Below, in pieces: positions 48,704 to 59,600 of a stretch of 64,000 nt of DNA. A program made the translations under genes and the position numbers. Positions within the stretch are counted from its first letter, which is position 1. Each line of letters opens with the position of its first letter. The stretch spans positions 62,001 through 126,000 of the forward strand of contig JAWMQQ010000002.1 in the NCBI GenBank assembly GCA_033283385.1, written 5' to 3'. The notes beneath the pieces were generated by a model, which did not search any database, was not told the origin of the DNA, and saw nothing but the letters and a program-made list of their open reading frames with translations. The stretch is from Mangrovimicrobium sp033283385 (lineage in GTDB: Bacteria > Pseudomonadota > Gammaproteobacteria > Pseudomonadales > Halieaceae).

Positions 48704-50617
48704 TTATCGGCTTTCTTCCTGTGCGATCGAGGTCTCGTAGGTCTCCAGCAGCGGGTATCCCGGCGCCAGCCTGGCCCCCGGGGGAAAGCTGCCCTGGAAG
48801 CCCGTCGGGTGCTCACTGCCCGGCGCGCTGTAGACGACCTCGTCACCCTTGATAGTGGTCAGCACCCGCAATGTCGCCAGTTTCTCCGGATCGATGGCGG
48901 TGGGGTCGCCCGACAGCACGACGAAGTCCGCCAGCTTGCCCACTTCGATGGAGCCCTTGTCGCGCTCCTCGAAGTGCTGGTAGGCGGGCCAGATCGTCAT
49001 CGCCTTGAGCGCGGTCATCACGTCCACGCGCTGCGCCGGGCCGAGGATGTCGCCGGAGCGGGTGCGCCGGGTGACCGTGGCGGCCAGCACACGCATGCTG
49101 TCCGGCAGGGCCACCGGCGCGTCGTGGTGGGTGCCGAATTTCATGCCGCGCTGTACGACCCAGCCGGTGGGCGAGATATTGTCTGCGTTTACCGGCCCGA
49201 CCGTGTGGTCGCGGTGCCAGTCGCCCCAGTAGAAGGTGTGCATCGGGAACAGCGAGGGGAAGACGTCCAGGCGCTCGATCGAATCGACCTGGTCCTCGCG
49301 CAGGAACTGGCCGTGGATCAGCACCGGGCGGCGGTCCGCCGGGCCGTATTTGCGGGTGGCGGCGTCGATGGCGGCGATCAGCATGTCCGAGGCGCCCTCG
49401 CCGTTGGCGTGGGTGAGAATCTGGATGTGGTTGGCGAAGGCCCAGTCGATGGCATCCACCACCTGGGCCATGTCGGCCGCCGCGTAGCCCTTGTAGCCCG
49501 GCGGATAGTCGCCGACCGGGTCGTAGTAGGGGCGGTCGCGCAGCGCGGTGAAGCCCTGGGGCGAGCCGTCGATGGTGAGCTTTGCGCCGCCGACGCGCAC
49601 GTGGTCGGTGTAGGTGGGCGAGGCGCTCTTGAGGATGATGTCGCGGTCGACCAGTACGTCGGGGTAGACCACCACGTCGATCCTGAACAGGCCGGCGCGG
49701 CCCGCCGCCATTGCGCCCTCGAGGACGCCGGGGGTGGCCCGGCCCTCCTGCGCGGTAGTGTAGCCATAGCTCGCCCACAGGCCCGCGCCGGCCCGGGCGA
49801 AGGCCAGCAGGCCTTCCTGGCCGATGCCGGACAGCAGTCTGGCGCCGCCGAGGAAGAAGGCGGTTTCCTCCAGGACTCCGTTGGGCTCGCCGTTCTCCGA
49901 TCGCCGGATGACGCCGCCCGCGGGGTCCGGCGTGCTCGCGTCGTAGCGCATTTTATCCAGCGCTTTCGAGTTCACCGCGGCGAGGTGGCCGGACTGGTGG
50001 ACGATCAGGATCGGCACCTCGGTGGAGACCTTGTCGAGGTCCTCGCGGGTCGGGTGGCGCAGTTCGGCGAGTTGCGACTGGTCGTAGCCGAAACCCACGA
50101 TCAGGTCGACCTTCTTCACGGTCTCCGCATTCCTGCCCGCCCAGTCGCGCAGGGTCTGCAACAGGGAGTCGATGTCGGTCACCTCGCCGTCCGGCGGCGC
50201 CAGCAGGTTGGCGGAGAGCGCCTGCAGGCCGCCCAGCATGACGTGGCCGTGGCTGTCGACGAAGCCGGGCAGCAGGGTCTTGCCGTCCAGGTCCCGGGTC
50301 CGCGTGCCCGGCCCGCGCAGGGCGTCCATGTCGGCATCGCCACCCACCGCCACGATGCGCCCGTCGCGCACTGCGACCGCCTGCGCGCGCGGCGCGGCGT
50401 CGTCGATGGTGAGGATGGTGCCGCCGGTGTAGATCGTATCCGCGGCGGTGTCGAGACCCGCGGATTTGGTGTCGCCGGGTTCTGCGGCGATCACCGGGGC
50501 GGGCGCGCTATCGGCTTTGCCGGCGGTAGCCGCCTGTTGTTCGGCCTTGCCGCAGCCGCTGAGGGAGAGCGCGGCGAGACAGGCCAGCGCCGCGTGTCGG
50601 AGGATTTTGCCTGGCAT
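48704..50617 (-). CDS. YtcJ-like amidohydrolase lipoprotein
   Basis: The 637-aa protein has a lipoprotein signal (LAALSLSGC) and an Ala-rich linker to residue 60. An amidohydrolase of the YtcJ/exoenzyme-regulatory type follows: TIYTGGTILTIDD, LLPGFVDSHGHVMLGG (metal HxH), ILTHANGEGASD, VLIHGQFLREDQVDSI, FGTHHDAPVALP and IEVGKLADFVVLSGDP. These enzymes hydrolyse amides or N-formimino compounds; specificity is unknown. Outer-membrane or periplasmic anchoring suggests use of an external substrate. The start is MPGKIL at 50617. Confidence 0.9.
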   Translation of the reverse strand: MPGKILRHAALACLAALSLSGCGKAEQQAATAGKADSAPAPVIAAEPGDTKSAGLDTAADTIYTGGTILTIDDAAPRAQAVAVRDGRIVAVGGDADMDALRGPGTRTRDLDGKTLLPGFVDSHGHVMLGGLQALSANLLAPPDGEVTDIDSLLQTLRDWAGRNAETVKKVDLIVGFGYDQSQLAELRHPTREDLDKVSTEVPILIVHQSGHLAAVNSKALDKMRYDASTPDPAGGVIRRSENGEPNGVLEETAFFLGGARLLSGIGQEGLLAFARAGAGLWASYGYTTAQEGRATPGVLEGAMAAGRAGLFRIDVVVYPDVLVDRDIILKSASPTYTDHVRVGGAKLTIDGSPQGFTALRDRPYYDPVGDYPPGYKGYAAADMAQVVDAIDWAFANHIQILTHANGEGASDMLIAAIDAATRKYGPADRRPVLIHGQFLREDQVDSIERLDVFPSLFPMHTFYWGDWHRDHTVGPVNADNISPTGWVVQRGMKFGTHHDAPVALPDSMRVLAATVTRRTRSGDILGPAQRVDVMTALKAMTIWPAYQHFEERDKGSIEVGKLADFVVLSGDPTAIDPEKLATLRVLTTIKGDEVVYSAPGSEHPTGFQGSFPPGARLAPGYPLLETYETSIAQEESR

Positions 50618-50694
50618 GTCTGGAGCCCCGGTTGTCCCTTGGTCGTCGCTGCGCAAGTATAGTCGCAATGGCCGGGGGCGGGACCTCGTGCGGA

Positions 50695-51387
50695 TCAGTT
50701 GCCGGCGCCACGGCGGGCATTTTTGCGCTCCGGCTCCAGCCAGTACACCAGCGCGTAGACTACCGGCGTGTCGCAGATGGCAATGCCGACCTTGAAGGCC
50801 CAGTAGCCCAGGGTCATGGCGAGGAACTCCGAGGGCGCCATGCGCTGCTCCGCGAACAGCCAGAAGGCGATGCCGTTGAACACCAGGGAATCCAGCAGCT
50901 GCGAGCCCACGGTGGAGAGGTTGTTGCGCAGCCACAGGTGGCGGCCGCCGGTCCTGCGGCGCCAGAACTCGAAGGCCCAGACATCGTGGGTCTGGGCGAC
51001 CAGGTAGGCGGCCAGCGAGGCGACCACGATCAGCGGCACCGCGCCCAGCACCGTGCTGAAAGCGCCCTGGTCCTGGTAGATGGGCGAGGGCGGCAGGGCG
51101 ACAGCGAGCTGGGACATGCCCAGGATCAGCAGGTTGGCGGCGAAACCCAGCCACACCACCAGCTGCGCGCGGCGCCGGCCGAACACCTCGCCGACCACGT
51201 CGGTGACCGGGAAGGTCAGCCAGTAGGCCATGATGCCGCCGGAGATGGTCAGCCCGCCCACCGTCCACAGCTTGGCGCTGACCACGTTGATGAAGCTCAT
51301 GCAGGCCACGAACAGCGTGAGCAGGATGATGAACTTCAGCTCCCGCGCCGGCAGCTCGGCGTGGCGCTCGCCGCTTACCGTGTTCAG
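50695..51387 (-). CDS. yhhQ: queuosine precursor transporter YhhQ, possible CTG start
   Basis: The approximately 230-aa inner-membrane protein of the VUT/YhhQ family imports queuine precursors. Segments include FINVVSAKLWTVGGLTISGGIM, YWLTFPVTDVVGEVFGRRRA, DVWAFEFWRRRTGGRHLWLRNNLSTVGSQLLDS and FKVGIAICDTPVVYALVYWL. No ATG, GTG or TTG is in frame before the first helix. CTG at 51385-51387 overlaps the upstream TGA (CTGA), the geometry usual for ATGA coupling. A downstream GTG would remove most of helix 1. Confidence 0.82.
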   Translation of the reverse strand: MNTVSGERHAELPARELKFIILLTLFVACMSFINVVSAKLWTVGGLTISGGIMAYWLTFPVTDVVGEVFGRRRAQLVVWLGFAANLLILGMSQLAVALPPSPIYQDQGAFSTVLGAVPLIVVASLAAYLVAQTHDVWAFEFWRRRTGGRHLWLRNNLSTVGSQLLDSLVFNGIAFWLFAEQRMAPSEFLAMTLGYWAFKVGIAICDTPVVYALVYWLEPERKNARRGAGN

Positions 51388-52157
51388 GCCGACAGCCTCG
51401 CGCGCAGCGCGCTGAGGAAGGGGATTGCGCGGAACTGGTCCTCCTGCACGGCATTCCAGTCCAGCTCGCCCGGGCGCGGGTAGGGCGAGTGGGTTTCGAT
51501 GCTGCGCTGGGGGGTGACGATCCAGTCCAGCGGCGTATCGTGGGGCTGCATCACGATCTCGCGGTCGGCCACTACCTGTGCCTCGTGCACCGTCGTCACC
51601 ACCGGGGTGCCGGGCGGCATGATCTGCAGTTCGCGGAAGATGCCCATCTCGAGGTCGGCGAAACCGGCGCCCTTGCCGGTGCGCCCGCCGGCGGGGCTCA
51701 CCGCCACGCAGCCGACCACGCAGATATCCATCGGCGCCATCTGCTCGAATTCCACCCGCTCGCCGTGTTGCAGCGCGCCGGCGGAGTACATCACGTCCTC
51801 GTAGGCGATGCCGCGCTCGTCCAGCGCGGCCGGGTCCAGGTGGATGAAGGGAAAGTCGGCGGTGAGTTCGGGCACCGGGGTGTACACCCGCTTGCCCTCT
51901 TTTAGTGCCTGCAGTCGCACCCAGGCCTGGCCGCGGTCGGGGTTGCACTTGACGATGACGGCGTCGCGCCAGAAGGGCAGTTCGGCGAGGCGGGCTGCCG
52001 CCCGGTCGGCGCCGACGAAGTCCGGAATGGCGCTGAACGGGTTGCCTATAGCGTATCCCCCGCTCTCCAGCGCGCTCCAGACGCGCTGGCGCAGGGTGTC
52101 CTTGGCGCTGTGCCGGCCCCGCCAACGGCCGTCGCGAATTGTGGTCTGCTCGGTCAT
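51384..52157 (-). CDS. 5-formyltetrahydrofolate cyclo-ligase-like protein
   Basis: The 257-aa protein carries the MTHFS-like fold in the larger MTHFSD/archaeal style: FVGADRAAARLAELPFWRDAVIVKCNPD, VYTPVPELTADFPFIHLD, ICVVGCVAVSPAGGRTGKGAGFADLEMGI (phosphate-binding loop) and PLDWIVTPQRSIET. It may interconvert folates or bind related cofactors. The ATG at 52157 lies 7 nt after GGAGTCC. The stop overlaps the yhhQ start, giving a two-gene operon. Confidence 0.87.
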   Translation of the reverse strand: MTEQTTIRDGRWRGRHSAKDTLRQRVWSALESGGYAIGNPFSAIPDFVGADRAAARLAELPFWRDAVIVKCNPDRGQAWVRLQALKEGKRVYTPVPELTADFPFIHLDPAALDERGIAYEDVMYSAGALQHGERVEFEQMAPMDICVVGCVAVSPAGGRTGKGAGFADLEMGIFRELQIMPPGTPVVTTVHEAQVVADREIVMQPHDTPLDWIVTPQRSIETHSPYPRPGELDWNAVQEDQFRAIPFLSALRARLSA

Positions 52158-52289
52158 GCTATGGGACTCCACCTGCTTTTGCCGGTTGTGCATGCAAGGG
52201 CTGTACCACAAAAACTTGACTACCCGGTCAGGTATACGGCTGCAGGCGGCTGCTCCCGGTTAAGCGGGCGATGGTGCCGGGCGCGCTAT

Positions 52290-52760
52290 TCAGGCCGGTT
52301 GCGCGGGCATCATCGCCTGCAGGCGCTCGCCAATCTCGGCTTCGCTGAGATCTTCCGTGTGCGTGGCCAGAGCCCAGACGTGACCGAAGGGGTCGCGCAA
52401 CATGCCGGTGCGATCGCCGTAGAACTGGTCGCCGGGCGGGCGTATTTCGCTGGCGCCGGCGGCGAGTGCCCGGGCGAAGAGGGCGTCTACATCCTCCACG
52501 TACAGATGAATGCTGACCGTGGTCCCGCCCAGCGCATCCGGTGCACTGGCCGAGGATTCCTCGCAGGCCTCTGCGAGCATCAATACCGAGTCGCCGATCT
52601 GCAGCTCCGCATGGCCGATGTCGCCGCCCGGCATTTCCAGCCGGAAGCGCTCGACCGCGCCGAAGGCATCCCGGTAGAAATCCAGCGCCTTTGCCGCGCC
52701 GCTGATGCAGAGATAGGGGGTGACGGCGTGGTAACCGTCGGGGATCGGTTTGACTGCCAT
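52290..52760 (-). CDS. VOC-superfamily (PhnB-like) protein
   Basis: The 156-aa protein is a glyoxalase/bleomycin-resistance-fold protein of the PhnB type: HAVTPYLCISGAAKALDFYRDAFGA, GGDIGHAELQIGDSVLMLAEA, VSIHLYVEDVDALFARALAAGA and GDRTGMLRDPFGHVWALATH. The Glu/His metal ligands of glyoxalase I are only partly present, so enzymatic role is uncertain. It is a single gene, divergent from the alcohol dehydrogenase across a REP cluster. Confidence 0.9.
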   Translation of the reverse strand: MAVKPIPDGYHAVTPYLCISGAAKALDFYRDAFGAVERFRLEMPGGDIGHAELQIGDSVLMLAEACEESSASAPDALGGTTVSIHLYVEDVDALFARALAAGASEIRPPGDQFYGDRTGMLRDPFGHVWALATHTEDLSEAEIGERLQAMMPAQPA

Positions 52761-52808
52761 GGCAGTGTCCTCGCTGTGGGTTGCCGTGTTGTGCGGCCCG
52801 AACTGGCT

Positions 52809-52886
52809 GTAGGAGCCCGCTACGCGGGCGATCGCCTGCGTAGCAGGCTCCTACAGTGCACGATCGCCCGCGTAGCGGGCTCCTAC
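52809..52886. repeat. REP cluster in a divergent promoter region
   Basis: The left unit starts GTAGGAGCCCGCTACGCGGG at 52809, and inverted units end CTCCTAC near 52855 and at 52886. Unlike most REPs here, it lies between two gene starts (VOC protein and alcohol dehydrogenase), so it supplies no stop codon. Confidence 0.88.
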
Positions 52887-52973
52887 AAGGATAGCTGGGC
52901 GCGACGCGATTGACGCCTGCAGTGCGCGGGGATTACTTTCACCTGCAGGATTCGACTGCGGAGGAATTTACCC

Positions 52974-53963
52974 TTGCGAGCAATGGTGTTCGAGGCGCCC
53001 GGACAGCCCCTGGTGCTGCGCGACCTGCCCGTACCGCAGCCGGCGCCCGGGCAGGTACAGCTGCGCGTCACCGCCTGCGGCATCTGCCGCACCGACCTGC
53101 ACGTGGTCGATGGCGACCTCACCGAGCCGGCGCTGCCGCTGGTGCCCGGGCACCAGATCGTCGGGGAGGTGACCGGCCTGGGCGAAGGTGTGGACGGATT
53201 CGGGATCGGCCAGCGCATCGGCGTGCCCTGGCTGGGCGGCAGCTGTGGCCACTGCTGGTACTGCGAGCGCGAGCGCGAGAACCTCTGCGACGAGGCGCGC
53301 TATACCGGCTACCAGATCAACGGCGGTTTCGCCGAGTACACCGTGGCCGATGCCCGTTACTGTTTTCCCATTCCCGCGGGCTTCGACGACGTGCAGGCGG
53401 CGCCGCTGCTCTGCGCCGGCCTGATCGGCTACCGCTCCTGGCGCCCGGTGCAGGACTGCGGCAGCATCGGTTTCTACGGCTTTGGCGCCGCAGCGCACAT
53501 CCTGATCCAGCTGGCGCGCCACCGCGGCCAGCGGGTGTTCGCCTTCAGCCGCGAGGGCGACGTCGAGGCCCAGCGCTTCGCGCTGCAACTGGGCGCAGAG
53601 TGGGCGGGGGACTCCGGCATGCTCCCGCCGGAGCCGCTGGAAGGCGCGATCATCTTCGCGCCCGCGGGCGAGCTGGTGCCGCAGGCCCTGCGCGCCGTGC
53701 GCCGCGGCGCCCGGGTAGTGTGCGCGGGCATCCACATGAGCGACATCCCGTCCTTCCCCTACTCGATCCTCTGGGGCGAGCGCGAGGTGCTCTCCATCGC
53801 CAACCTCACCCGCCGCGACGGCGAGGAGTTCCTGCCGCTGGCGGCGCAGATTCCCATCGAGACCACGGTGACTCGCTACCCGCTGGAGCGAGCCAACGAG
53901 GCGCTGGACGATTTGCGGGAGGGCCGCTTTACCGGCGCTGGGGTGCTGGTGCCGAGTCTGTAG
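52974..53963 (+). CDS. zinc-dependent alcohol dehydrogenase
   Basis: The 329-aa medium-chain dehydrogenase has catalytic zinc ligands Cys38 (CGICRTDLH), His60 (PGHQIVGEV) and a later Cys (CAGLIGYRS). The structural zinc loop is CGHCWYCERERENLC, and the Rossmann GFGAAAH is around residue 173. It matches the AdhP/YahK-like short variant that oxidises primary alcohols. TTG at 52974 follows GCGGAGGAA with good spacing; the in-frame ATG 9 nt later would be too far. Its TAG stop is the GTAG head of the following REP cluster. Confidence 0.9.
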   Translation: MRAMVFEAPGQPLVLRDLPVPQPAPGQVQLRVTACGICRTDLHVVDGDLTEPALPLVPGHQIVGEVTGLGEGVDGFGIGQRIGVPWLGGSCGHCWYCERERENLCDEARYTGYQINGGFAEYTVADARYCFPIPAGFDDVQAAPLLCAGLIGYRSWRPVQDCGSIGFYGFGAAAHILIQLARHRGQRVFAFSREGDVEAQRFALQLGAEWAGDSGMLPPEPLEGAIIFAPAGELVPQALRAVRRGARVVCAGIHMSDIPSFPYSILWGEREVLSIANLTRRDGEEFLPLAAQIPIETTVTRYPLERANEALDDLREGRFTGAGVLVPSL

Positions 53964-54152
53964 GAGCGCGTTACACGCGCGATCGCCTGCGTAGCAGGCT
54001 CCTACGTCTGATCGCCTGCGTAGCAGGCTCCTACGTCCGATCGCCTACGTAGGAGCGCGCTCTGCGCGCGATCGCCTGCGTAGCAGGCTCCTACGTCCGA
54101 TCGCCTGCGTAGGAGCGCGCTGCGCGCGATCGCCTGCGTAGCAGGCTCCTAC
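53960..54152. repeat. large REP array
   Basis: At least three left-facing heads (53960, near 54050, near 54109) and four inverted units ending CTCCTAC (last at 54152) occur in 193 bp. The CGTCCGATCGCCTGCGTAG segment is repeated in tandem. The first GTAG gives the stop of the alcohol dehydrogenase. It fills most of the 321-bp gap to the thiolase; the remaining 130 bp show no clear promoter. Confidence 0.9.
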
Positions 54153-54284
54153 AGGTTGATCGCCAGCGTCACGGGGCGGTGGTGCTGGGCGCTACGGTCA
54201 ATTTTTCATGACGCAATCATCATTGTCCCGGTAGCTGCGCTGCCGCATTATGTCGGCCTCCTCAGACAGCTGTAGGGACTCCCG

Positions 54285-55493
<1,209 letters not shown>

Positions 55494-55518
55494 GCCGGCA
55501 GGACGAGGAGTTATTGAA

Positions 55519-56415
55519 ATGAGCGGATTCAGCTACGAAAAAGACGCCGACGGTATCGTCACCATCACCATGGACCTGGACGGCAAGGTCAATTCCATGT
55601 CCGCCCAGTACCGCGCGGCCATGAAGGACGCCGTCGCGAAACTGCAGGCGGAAGAGGGCCTCACCGGCGTGGTCATCGCCTCGGCCAAGAAGACGTTTTT
55701 CGCCGGCGCCGATCTCAACGAGATCCTGGGCGTGGAAAAGGACGCTATCCAGGGCTTCTTCGACTTGATCGAAGGCATGAAGGCGGACTTCCGCGCGCTG
55801 GAAAAACTACCGGTGCCGGTGGTCGCGGCGATCAATGGCGCCGCCCTGGGCGGTGGCTTCGAGGTCTGCCTGGCCTGCAACTACCGCATCGCCTGGAACG
55901 ACGACAGCGTCGCCCTCGGCCTGCCCGAAGTCGGCCTGGGCCTGCTGCCCGGCGCCGGCGGCGTGGTGCGCATGGTGAGTATGCTGGGCCTGGAAAAAGC
56001 GCTGCCCTACCTGCTGGAAGGCACCCGCCTGACCCCGGCGCAGGCGCTGGAAGCCGGCCTGATCGACGAGACCGTCGGCAGCACCGAGGAGCTGGTGCCG
56101 CGGGCGAAGGCATGGATACTGGAGCACAAGGGCGACGAGTCCGCCGCCACCAAGCCCTGGGACGTGAAAGGCTTCAAGATCCCCGGCGGCAACGCCAAAT
56201 CCCCGGCGGTGGCGCAGCTGATCCAGATGGCGCCGCCGATGCTCTACAAGAAGACCCAGGGCAAGTGGCCGGCGCCGGCAAAAATCCTCGATTGCGCGGT
56301 AACCGCCGTGCGCCTGGATTTCGACACCGCGCTGGTGGTGGAAACCCGCGGCCTGTGCTCGCTGGTGGTGACCCCGGAGGCCAAGCAACTGGTCGGCGCC
56401 TTCTTCAAGCGCTGA
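55519..56415 (+). CDS. enoyl-CoA hydratase resembling the N-terminal third of FadB/FadJ
   Basis: The 298-aa protein contains a crotonase domain (FFAGADLNEI, oxyanion GAALGGGFEVCLACNYRIA, catalytic Glu in LPEVGLGLLPGAGG). A linker segment follows (KWPAPAKILDCAVTAVRLDF, ETRGLCSLVVTPEAKQLVGA) that in multifunctional FadB/FadJ proteins leads into the 3-hydroxyacyl-CoA dehydrogenase domain. Here it stops at FFKR, about 400 residues short, 14 nt before a REP. No 3-hydroxyacyl-CoA dehydrogenase follows. It may be a truncated FadJ-type protein or a natural stand-alone hydratase with an unusual tail. Confidence 0.85.
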   Translation: MSGFSYEKDADGIVTITMDLDGKVNSMSAQYRAAMKDAVAKLQAEEGLTGVVIASAKKTFFAGADLNEILGVEKDAIQGFFDLIEGMKADFRALEKLPVPVVAAINGAALGGGFEVCLACNYRIAWNDDSVALGLPEVGLGLLPGAGGVVRMVSMLGLEKALPYLLEGTRLTPAQALEAGLIDETVGSTEELVPRAKAWILEHKGDESAATKPWDVKGFKIPGGNAKSPAVAQLIQMAPPMLYKKTQGKWPAPAKILDCAVTAVRLDFDTALVVETRGLCSLVVTPEAKQLVGAFFKR

Positions 56416-56428
56416 TAACTCTACCGGC

Positions 56429-56453
56429 GTAGGAGCCTGCTACGCAGGCGATC
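56429..56453 (+). repeat. single REP unit
   Basis: One unit starts GTAGGAGCCTGCTACGCAGG and ends CGATC. It lies 14 nt after the enoyl-CoA hydratase stop and immediately before a terminator. Here the preceding gene has its own TGA. Confidence 0.88.
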
Positions 56454-56456
56454 CGT

Positions 56457-56486
56457 AAAAAAGGGGCCCCTGAGGCCCCTTTTTTT
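56457..56486. terminator. bidirectional intrinsic terminator
   Basis: The stem AAAAAAGGGGCC pairs with GGCCCCTTTTTTT around a short CCTGA loop, so both strands end in a T-run after a GC stem. It closes the thiolase-hydratase operon and insulates the carboxylic acid reductase promoter. Confidence 0.85.
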
Positions 56487-56519
56487 GTCTGGAACTCCCG
56501 GCGCTGGCAGGCCGGGGTG

Positions 56520-56567
56520 CCCCACAATCAAAAACAACCAACCATTTGGTTGTTTTTGATTGTGGGG
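56520..56567. promoter_or_regulatory. perfect 22-bp palindrome, candidate operator of the carboxylic acid reductase gene
   Basis: Arms 56520-56541 and 56546-56567 are exact complements with a 4-bp centre (CCAT); the inner part reads AACCAACCATTTGGTT. The right arm covers the -35 hexamer of the promoter to its right, a position fit for repression. The TetR gene at 60238-60861 is a natural candidate binder, but this is inference. The symmetric A/T tracts could also form an RNA hairpin if transcribed from upstream. Confidence 0.6.
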
Positions 56568-56578
56568 CTTTATATGAT
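56550..56578 (+). promoter_or_regulatory. sigma70 promoter of the carboxylic acid reductase gene
   Basis: TTGTTT (56550-56555) and TATGAT (56573-56578) are separated by 17 bp. Predicted transcription starts near 56585, about 80 bp before the ATG. The -35 lies inside the right arm of the palindrome. Confidence 0.6.
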
Positions 56579-56665
56579 GGCGGGCATTCCAAAACCATAA
56601 AGCTTGCATCGACCTACCCTCACAGCGAACTGCCCGCGGCGACACGGGCGGCAGGAGACCCTCCC

Positions 56666-59600
56666 ATGGCTTCAAGCACCGACCTGGACAGCGACGTCAA
56701 ACAACAGATGATCAAGGCCGCGATGGCAATGGCGGCCAATGACCCGCAGCTCGCCGCCGCCTTCCCGCTGGAAGAGGTGACCCGGGCGAAGACCCGCCCC
56801 GGACTGTGCCTGGCCGAAATCGTGCAGGCCATCATGGAAGGCTATGCCGACCGCCCCGCACTGGGGTGGCGCGCGCGAGAACTGGTAAAAGACCCGGCGA
56901 GCGGCCGGCAGCGGCTGGAGCTGCTGCCGCGTTTCGATACCGTTTCCTACCGCGAGCTGTGGCGCCAGGGTGGCGCGGTCGCGGCCGCCTGGCACCGCGA
57001 TGAACGGTATGCGCTCGGCAGCGGCGATTTCGTCTGCATTCTCGGCTTCACCAGCCCGGACTATGCCAAGGCGATCCTCGCCTGCATTCGCCTCGGCGCG
57101 ACCTACGTGCCGCTGCAAACCAGCGCGCCGGTGCGCAATCACGTCGACATCATGGCGGAGACCGAGCCCCGGGTGCTGGTGACCAGCATCGACTATCTCG
57201 ACGCGGCCATCGAAGCGGTGCTGGGCGGCCACGCCCCGCAACTGGTCAGCGTCATCGAGTACGACGAGCGCGACGACGACCAGCGCGAGCGCCTGGCAAA
57301 CGCGCGCGAACGGCTGGCCGGTGCCGGCTGCGGCAGCGTCGTGGAAACCCTCGCGGCGCTGGTCGAGGCGGGCGCCGCGCTGGAAGAAGCGCCGCTGTAC
57401 ATCCCCGCGCAGGGTGAGGACCCCCTGGCAGCGCTGTTTTATACCTCGGGCAGCACCGGCACCCCCAAGGGCGCGATGTTTCCCCAGTCGCTATCGAAGA
57501 CTACCTGGCTCGCCAGCTTTCCCACCCCCACCATGACCCTGAGCTTCATGCCCATGGCCCACCTCGTGGGCCACGGCTACATGGTGTTGACGCTGGCCAA
57601 CGGCGGCACCAGCTTCTGCTCGCCGAAAGCCGACCTGTCCACGCTGTTCGAGGACTTCTCCCTGGCCCGGCCGACGATGGCGTCGCTGGTGCCCCGGGTG
57701 TGCGAACTGTTCTATCACCGCTACCTGGGCGAGGTTGACCGCCGTGTCGCCGGCGGAGCCGATCCCGCGGCCGTCGGCGAGGAAATCAGGACGGAAATGC
57801 GCGAGAAAACCCTGGGCGGGCGCCTCGTTTCCGTCGGTTGCGGCTCGGCGTCGCTGGCGCCTGCCACCTATGAATTCATGGAATCCATGCTCGGCCTGCA
57901 CATGTCCATCGGTTACTCCTCTACCGAGATCGCCGGTGGCACCGTGCTGGTCGACTGGAAAATCCAGCGCCCGCCGGTGATCGATTACAAACTGGATGAC
58001 GTTCCGGAGCTGGGCTATTTCAACACGGACAGGCCGCACCCGCGGGGCGAACTACTGGTGAAGTCCAGCCTGTTTATCCCCGGCTACTACAAGCAGCCCG
58101 AACTCAACGCGGAAAAGTTCACCGCGGACGGCTACTTCAGGACCGGTGACGTGATGGCCGAACTCGGCCCAGACCACCTGGTGTATCTCGACCGGCGAAA
58201 CAATGTGCAGAAACTGTCCCAGGGGGAATTCGTCGCGGTCGCCAAGCTCGAGGCGCTCTACTCACACGCCCAGGAAATCCGCCAGATCTACATTTACGGC
58301 ACCAGCGAGCGGGCCTACCTGCTGGCGGTGATCGTGCCCAGCGAGGCGCTGGCCGCGCAGCTGGGGGCCGACGGCGCCGGCGCCGATAACGTGAAGGCGG
58401 CGCTGCGCGGCGCCCTGCAGCGGGTGGCGGAAACCGAGGAACTGAACGGCTACGAGATTCCCCGGGATTTCATTGTCGAAACGGAGCCCTTCAGCCTGAA
58501 GAACACGCTGCTGACCGAGGTGGGCAAGCACCAGCGCCCCAACCTCAAGAGCCGTTACGCGCAGGACCTGGAGGCCCTGTACGACAGGCTCGCCCAGGAG
58601 CAGGTGGACGAGCTGAGGATACTGCGCCTCTCGGGCGCCGGGATGCCGAGGGTGGAGGCGGTCACTCGCGCGCTCTGCGCAATCCTCGGTATCGCGCCCG
58701 AGGAGGTCGACCTGGAGTGCAGGTTCGCCGAGCTCGGCGGTGATTCGCTCTCGGCACTGGAGCTGTCCAAGCTGCTGGAGGATATATTCGCGGTAGAGGT
58801 GCCGGTTGGCGTGATCATCAACCCCGCCGGCAACCTGCAGCAGGTCGTGGAGACCATCGACCGCGAGCTGAAGGCCACTGGCAGGCGGGCGACATTCGCC
58901 AGCGTGCACGGCAAGGACGCGACCACCGTGAAAGCGTCGGACTTCACGCTCGACAAGTTCATCGGCGCGGACGTCCTGCAAGCGGCTGCTGCGCTGCCGC
59001 CGCCCGCGGGCGAGGTCAACACCGTGCTGCTGACCGGGGCGACCGGCTTCCTCGGCCGGTTCCTGGCGCTGTCGTGGCTGGAGCGCCTGTCGGCGACCGG
59101 CGGCAAGCTGGTCCTGGTTGCCCGCGGCGCGGAGGCCGTCCAGGCCCGCCAGAGGGTGGAGCAGTCCCTGGCTACCGACCCCGAACTGCTGGAACACTTC
59201 AATGCCCTGGCACAGCAGCACCTGGAGGTCATCGCCGGCGACCTGGGCGCGCCCGGTCTGGGGCTGGATGACGCGACCTGGAACCGGCTCGCCGGCAGCG
59301 TGGACCTGATCGTGCACTGCGGCGCGCACGTGAATCACCGGCTGCCCTACAACCAGTTGTTTCCCGCCAACGTCAACGGCACCGCGGAGCTGGTCCGCCT
59401 GGCGATCACCGGCCGGCTGAAGCGTTTCAACTACGTATCCACGCTGGGCGTCAGCATCCTGTGCAAAAACCACACGGTCGACGAGGAGGGCGACATCCGC
59501 CTGCAGGCGCCGGCCGGCGAGATCGGCGAGGGCTACGCCAACGGCTACAACCTCAGCAAATGGGCCGGCGAGGTGCTGCTGCGCGAGGCCCACGAGCAGT

